From Clostridium estertheticum (lineage in GTDB: Bacteria > Bacillota > Clostridia > Clostridiales > Clostridiaceae): 64,000 bases of DNA. Shown here piece by piece: positions 62,685 through 64,000 of the stretch. The stretch is taken from the NCBI RefSeq assembly GCF_026650985.1, contig NZ_CP086239.1, forward strand, positions 4,924,501-4,988,500, written 5' to 3'. The translations under genes were made by a program, and so were the position numbers. The first letter of the stretch is position 1. Each line of letters opens with the position of its first letter. Below the pieces are notes generated by a model. The model searched no databases, was not told the DNA's origin, and worked only from the letters and a program-made list of their open reading frames with translations.

Positions 62685-63437
62685 ATGAGATTGTTACTGA
62701 CAAACGACGATGGTATAAACGCAAAAGGAATATATGCCTTAGCTAAAGAACTTGAAAAAAATCATGAAGTAATTATCGTGGCACCAGATAAAGAGAGAAG
62801 TGCCTGTGGTCATTCAATAACCCTTACAAGACCACTTATTGTTAAAGAAACTAAGCTCAAAGGAATAAAAGCGAAAGCTTTTAGTGTAGATGGAACGCCA
62901 GCGGATTGTGTAAAAATTGCAATTAATAAACTTACTGATGCTAAAATAGATATGGTAGTATCAGGAATTAATAGAGGTTTTAATTTAGGTACAGATGTTT
63001 TATATTCCGGAACTGTTTCTGCAGCAATAGAAGCTACTATATATAAAATACCAGCAATGGCGGTTTCAGTAGAGTTTGACGACAATACTGAAAATTATGA
63101 CATAGCGGCTAAATATGCTAGAGTAATACTTCTTAAGGCTACCCAAAATAAAATTAATAATGATATTGTATTAAATGTAAATGTTCCCATGCTTGAGGAG
63201 AGTGAAATAAAAGGAATTAAAGTGTGCAAAATTGGGAGTAGATTGTATAATAATAAATATGTAGAATCTATTGGAGAAAATAATGAAACTCAGTATCAGA
63301 TTAAGGGTACGGCAAAAGATATTCATGAGGAAGATTCCGATACAATATATTTTAAAGAGGGGTACGTTACTGTAACACCACTTCATTATGATCTAACTAA
63401 TTTTGAAATATTAAATGATGTAGGTAAATGGTTTTAA
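62685..63437 (+). CDS. surE: 5'/3'-nucleotidase SurE
   Basis: Metal-dependent nucleoside-monophosphate phosphatase. 250 residues starting MRLLLTNDDG, with metal-binding Asp8 and Asp9, then KERSACGHSITLTRPL, the GTPADCVKIA and SGINRGFNLGTDVLYSGTV blocks that define the family. ATG 62685 is preferred to ATG 62679, since GGAGG is seven bases before it and the family begins at this residue. Confidence 0.96.
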   Translation: MRLLLTNDDGINAKGIYALAKELEKNHEVIIVAPDKERSACGHSITLTRPLIVKETKLKGIKAKAFSVDGTPADCVKIAINKLTDAKIDMVVSGINRGFNLGTDVLYSGTVSAAIEATIYKIPAMAVSVEFDDNTENYDIAAKYARVILLKATQNKINNDIVLNVNVPMLEESEIKGIKVCKIGSRLYNNKYVESIGENNETQYQIKGTAKDIHEEDSDTIYFKEGYVTVTPLHYDLTNFEILNDVGKWF

Positions 63438-63438
63438 C

Positions 63439-63494
63439 CACAAAAAGCCAGGTTTTTTATCATTATATGATTAAAAATCCTGGCTTTATTTTGT
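63439..63494. terminator. Terminator after surE
   Basis: AAAAAGCCAGG with CCTGGCTTTATTTT, and ATCAT/ATGAT-type pairing inside. It separates the convergent surE and oxidoreductase genes. Confidence 0.85.
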
Positions 63495-63540
63495 GTGAAA
63501 TGAGTAATATATCTAGATCATTAAGTATTGTATTTTTGAT

Positions 63541-64000
63541 CTACTTTTTTAATTTATCTAATAACTCGTCTACGGATATAGTAGATAAGTTTATTCCATC
63601 TAAGGGTAATTCTTTTTCAATGGCAGATTTAAGAAGTGGTGACCTTCTAGCATCACCTATCACAATTGCACCAATAATCTTATTGTTTTTTATAAATATC
63701 TTTTTATAACTGTTTCCATTAATATCTTCACATGATAATACGTTTGTAGAGTTCGATTCTTCTATACATCCCATAGAAAATAAAGAAATACCAAAAGCAT
63801 TTAGCATTGTTACTGGAGTAATTTTTTCATATATAGCATCACGCCCCGAAATATTATACCCTGCAACTTTTCCTTGTGAGATAGCAATATTCCATAGTCC
63901 GATAACTTGATTATCAAATTCTGCAATATCACCTGCTGCATAAATATCTTTTATATTAGTTTCCATTTTATTGTTTACGAGGACTCCTCTTTCTCTTTTA
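63541..64000 (-). CDS. FAD-dependent pyridine nucleotide-disulfide oxidoreductase, C-terminal part (partial)
   Basis: The frame runs to the window edge, so the N-terminus lies outside. The visible ~152 residues include RERGVLVNNKMETNIKDI followed by YAAGDIAEF, the FAD-binding second GD motif of NADH:rubredoxin-reductase/nitrite-reductase-like flavoproteins, and then the small C-terminal domain (KKIFIKNNKIIGAIVIGDAR). The ATG within the frame is internal, not the start. The electron acceptor is unknown. Confidence 0.85.
   Translation of the reverse strand, partial: KRERGVLVNNKMETNIKDIYAAGDIAEFDNQVIGLWNIAISQGKVAGYNISGRDAIYEKITPVTMLNAFGISLFSMGCIEESNSTNVLSCEDINGNSYKKIFIKNNKIIGAIVIGDARRSPLLKSAIEKELPLDGINLSTISVDELLDKLKK

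Overview
The window is AT-rich, densely coded DNA from a low-GC, Gram-positive, anaerobic Firmicute, most likely Clostridium sensu stricto. The pointers are strong AGGAGG-type ribosome-binding sites, frequent TTG/GTG starts, poly-U hairpin terminators, a MurT/GatD pair, a class II (B12) ribonucleotide reductase, a YaaR protein and Clostridium-style XRE-TPR regulators. No rRNA, tRNA, CRISPR array, prophage or transposase gene is visible. It reads as ordinary chromosome interrupted by families of non-coding repeats.

Layout. 0-3 kb: two tandem XRE-TPR regulators. 3-9 kb: cell-envelope genes (gatD-murT, an EamA transporter, uppP, a ComEC-like metallo-hydrolase, plsC). 9-12.5 kb: small proteins and the panB-panC-panD operon. 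13-21.8 kb: a small membrane protein, a chemoreceptor, then a marR gene divergent from an efflux operon with three membrane-fusion adaptors, one DHA2 exporter and a cytidylate-kinase-like gene. 22-32 kb: an S-layer-homology protein, nrdJ, a gamma-carbonic-anhydrase-like protein, fRMsr, cvfB, an amidase-domain protein and a lipoprotein. 32-36 kb: a P-type cation ATPase behind a yybP-ykoY (Mn2+) riboswitch and a chromate-transporter pair. 36-47 kb: yaaR, nadE, nfeD plus a paraslipin, a flavin reductase, a lipase-like hydrolase, pepF and small unknowns. 47-61 kb: an arabinose/xylan-oligosaccharide locus (AraC regulator, GH127, GH43, araQ-araP-araN ABC importer, GH51, two paralogous ArsR-type regulators, GH43 xylosidase). 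61-64 kb: an APC permease, surE and the end of a flavoprotein oxidoreductase.

The sugar locus works as a unit. AraN binds oligosaccharides outside the cell and AraP/AraQ import them; the ATPase is missing and is presumably a shared one elsewhere. The GH enzymes carry no signal peptides and so act in the cytoplasm. The AraC regulator and the two ArsR-type regulators probably control the locus through inverted-repeat operators visible in the divergent promoter regions.

The most unusual content is non-coding. (1) Seven copies of a ~190-bp long-hairpin element (R1-R7) keep their loop sequences while the stems change on both arms together. (2) Two smaller hairpin families are dispersed in the window. 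(3) At panC and nrdJ the Shine-Dalgarno sequence is separated from the start codon by a hairpin that would bring the two together. (4) A perfect 36-bp palindrome lies in front of one ArsR-type gene, and an ATYGRTTTATA inverted-repeat motif is shared by two sugar promoters.
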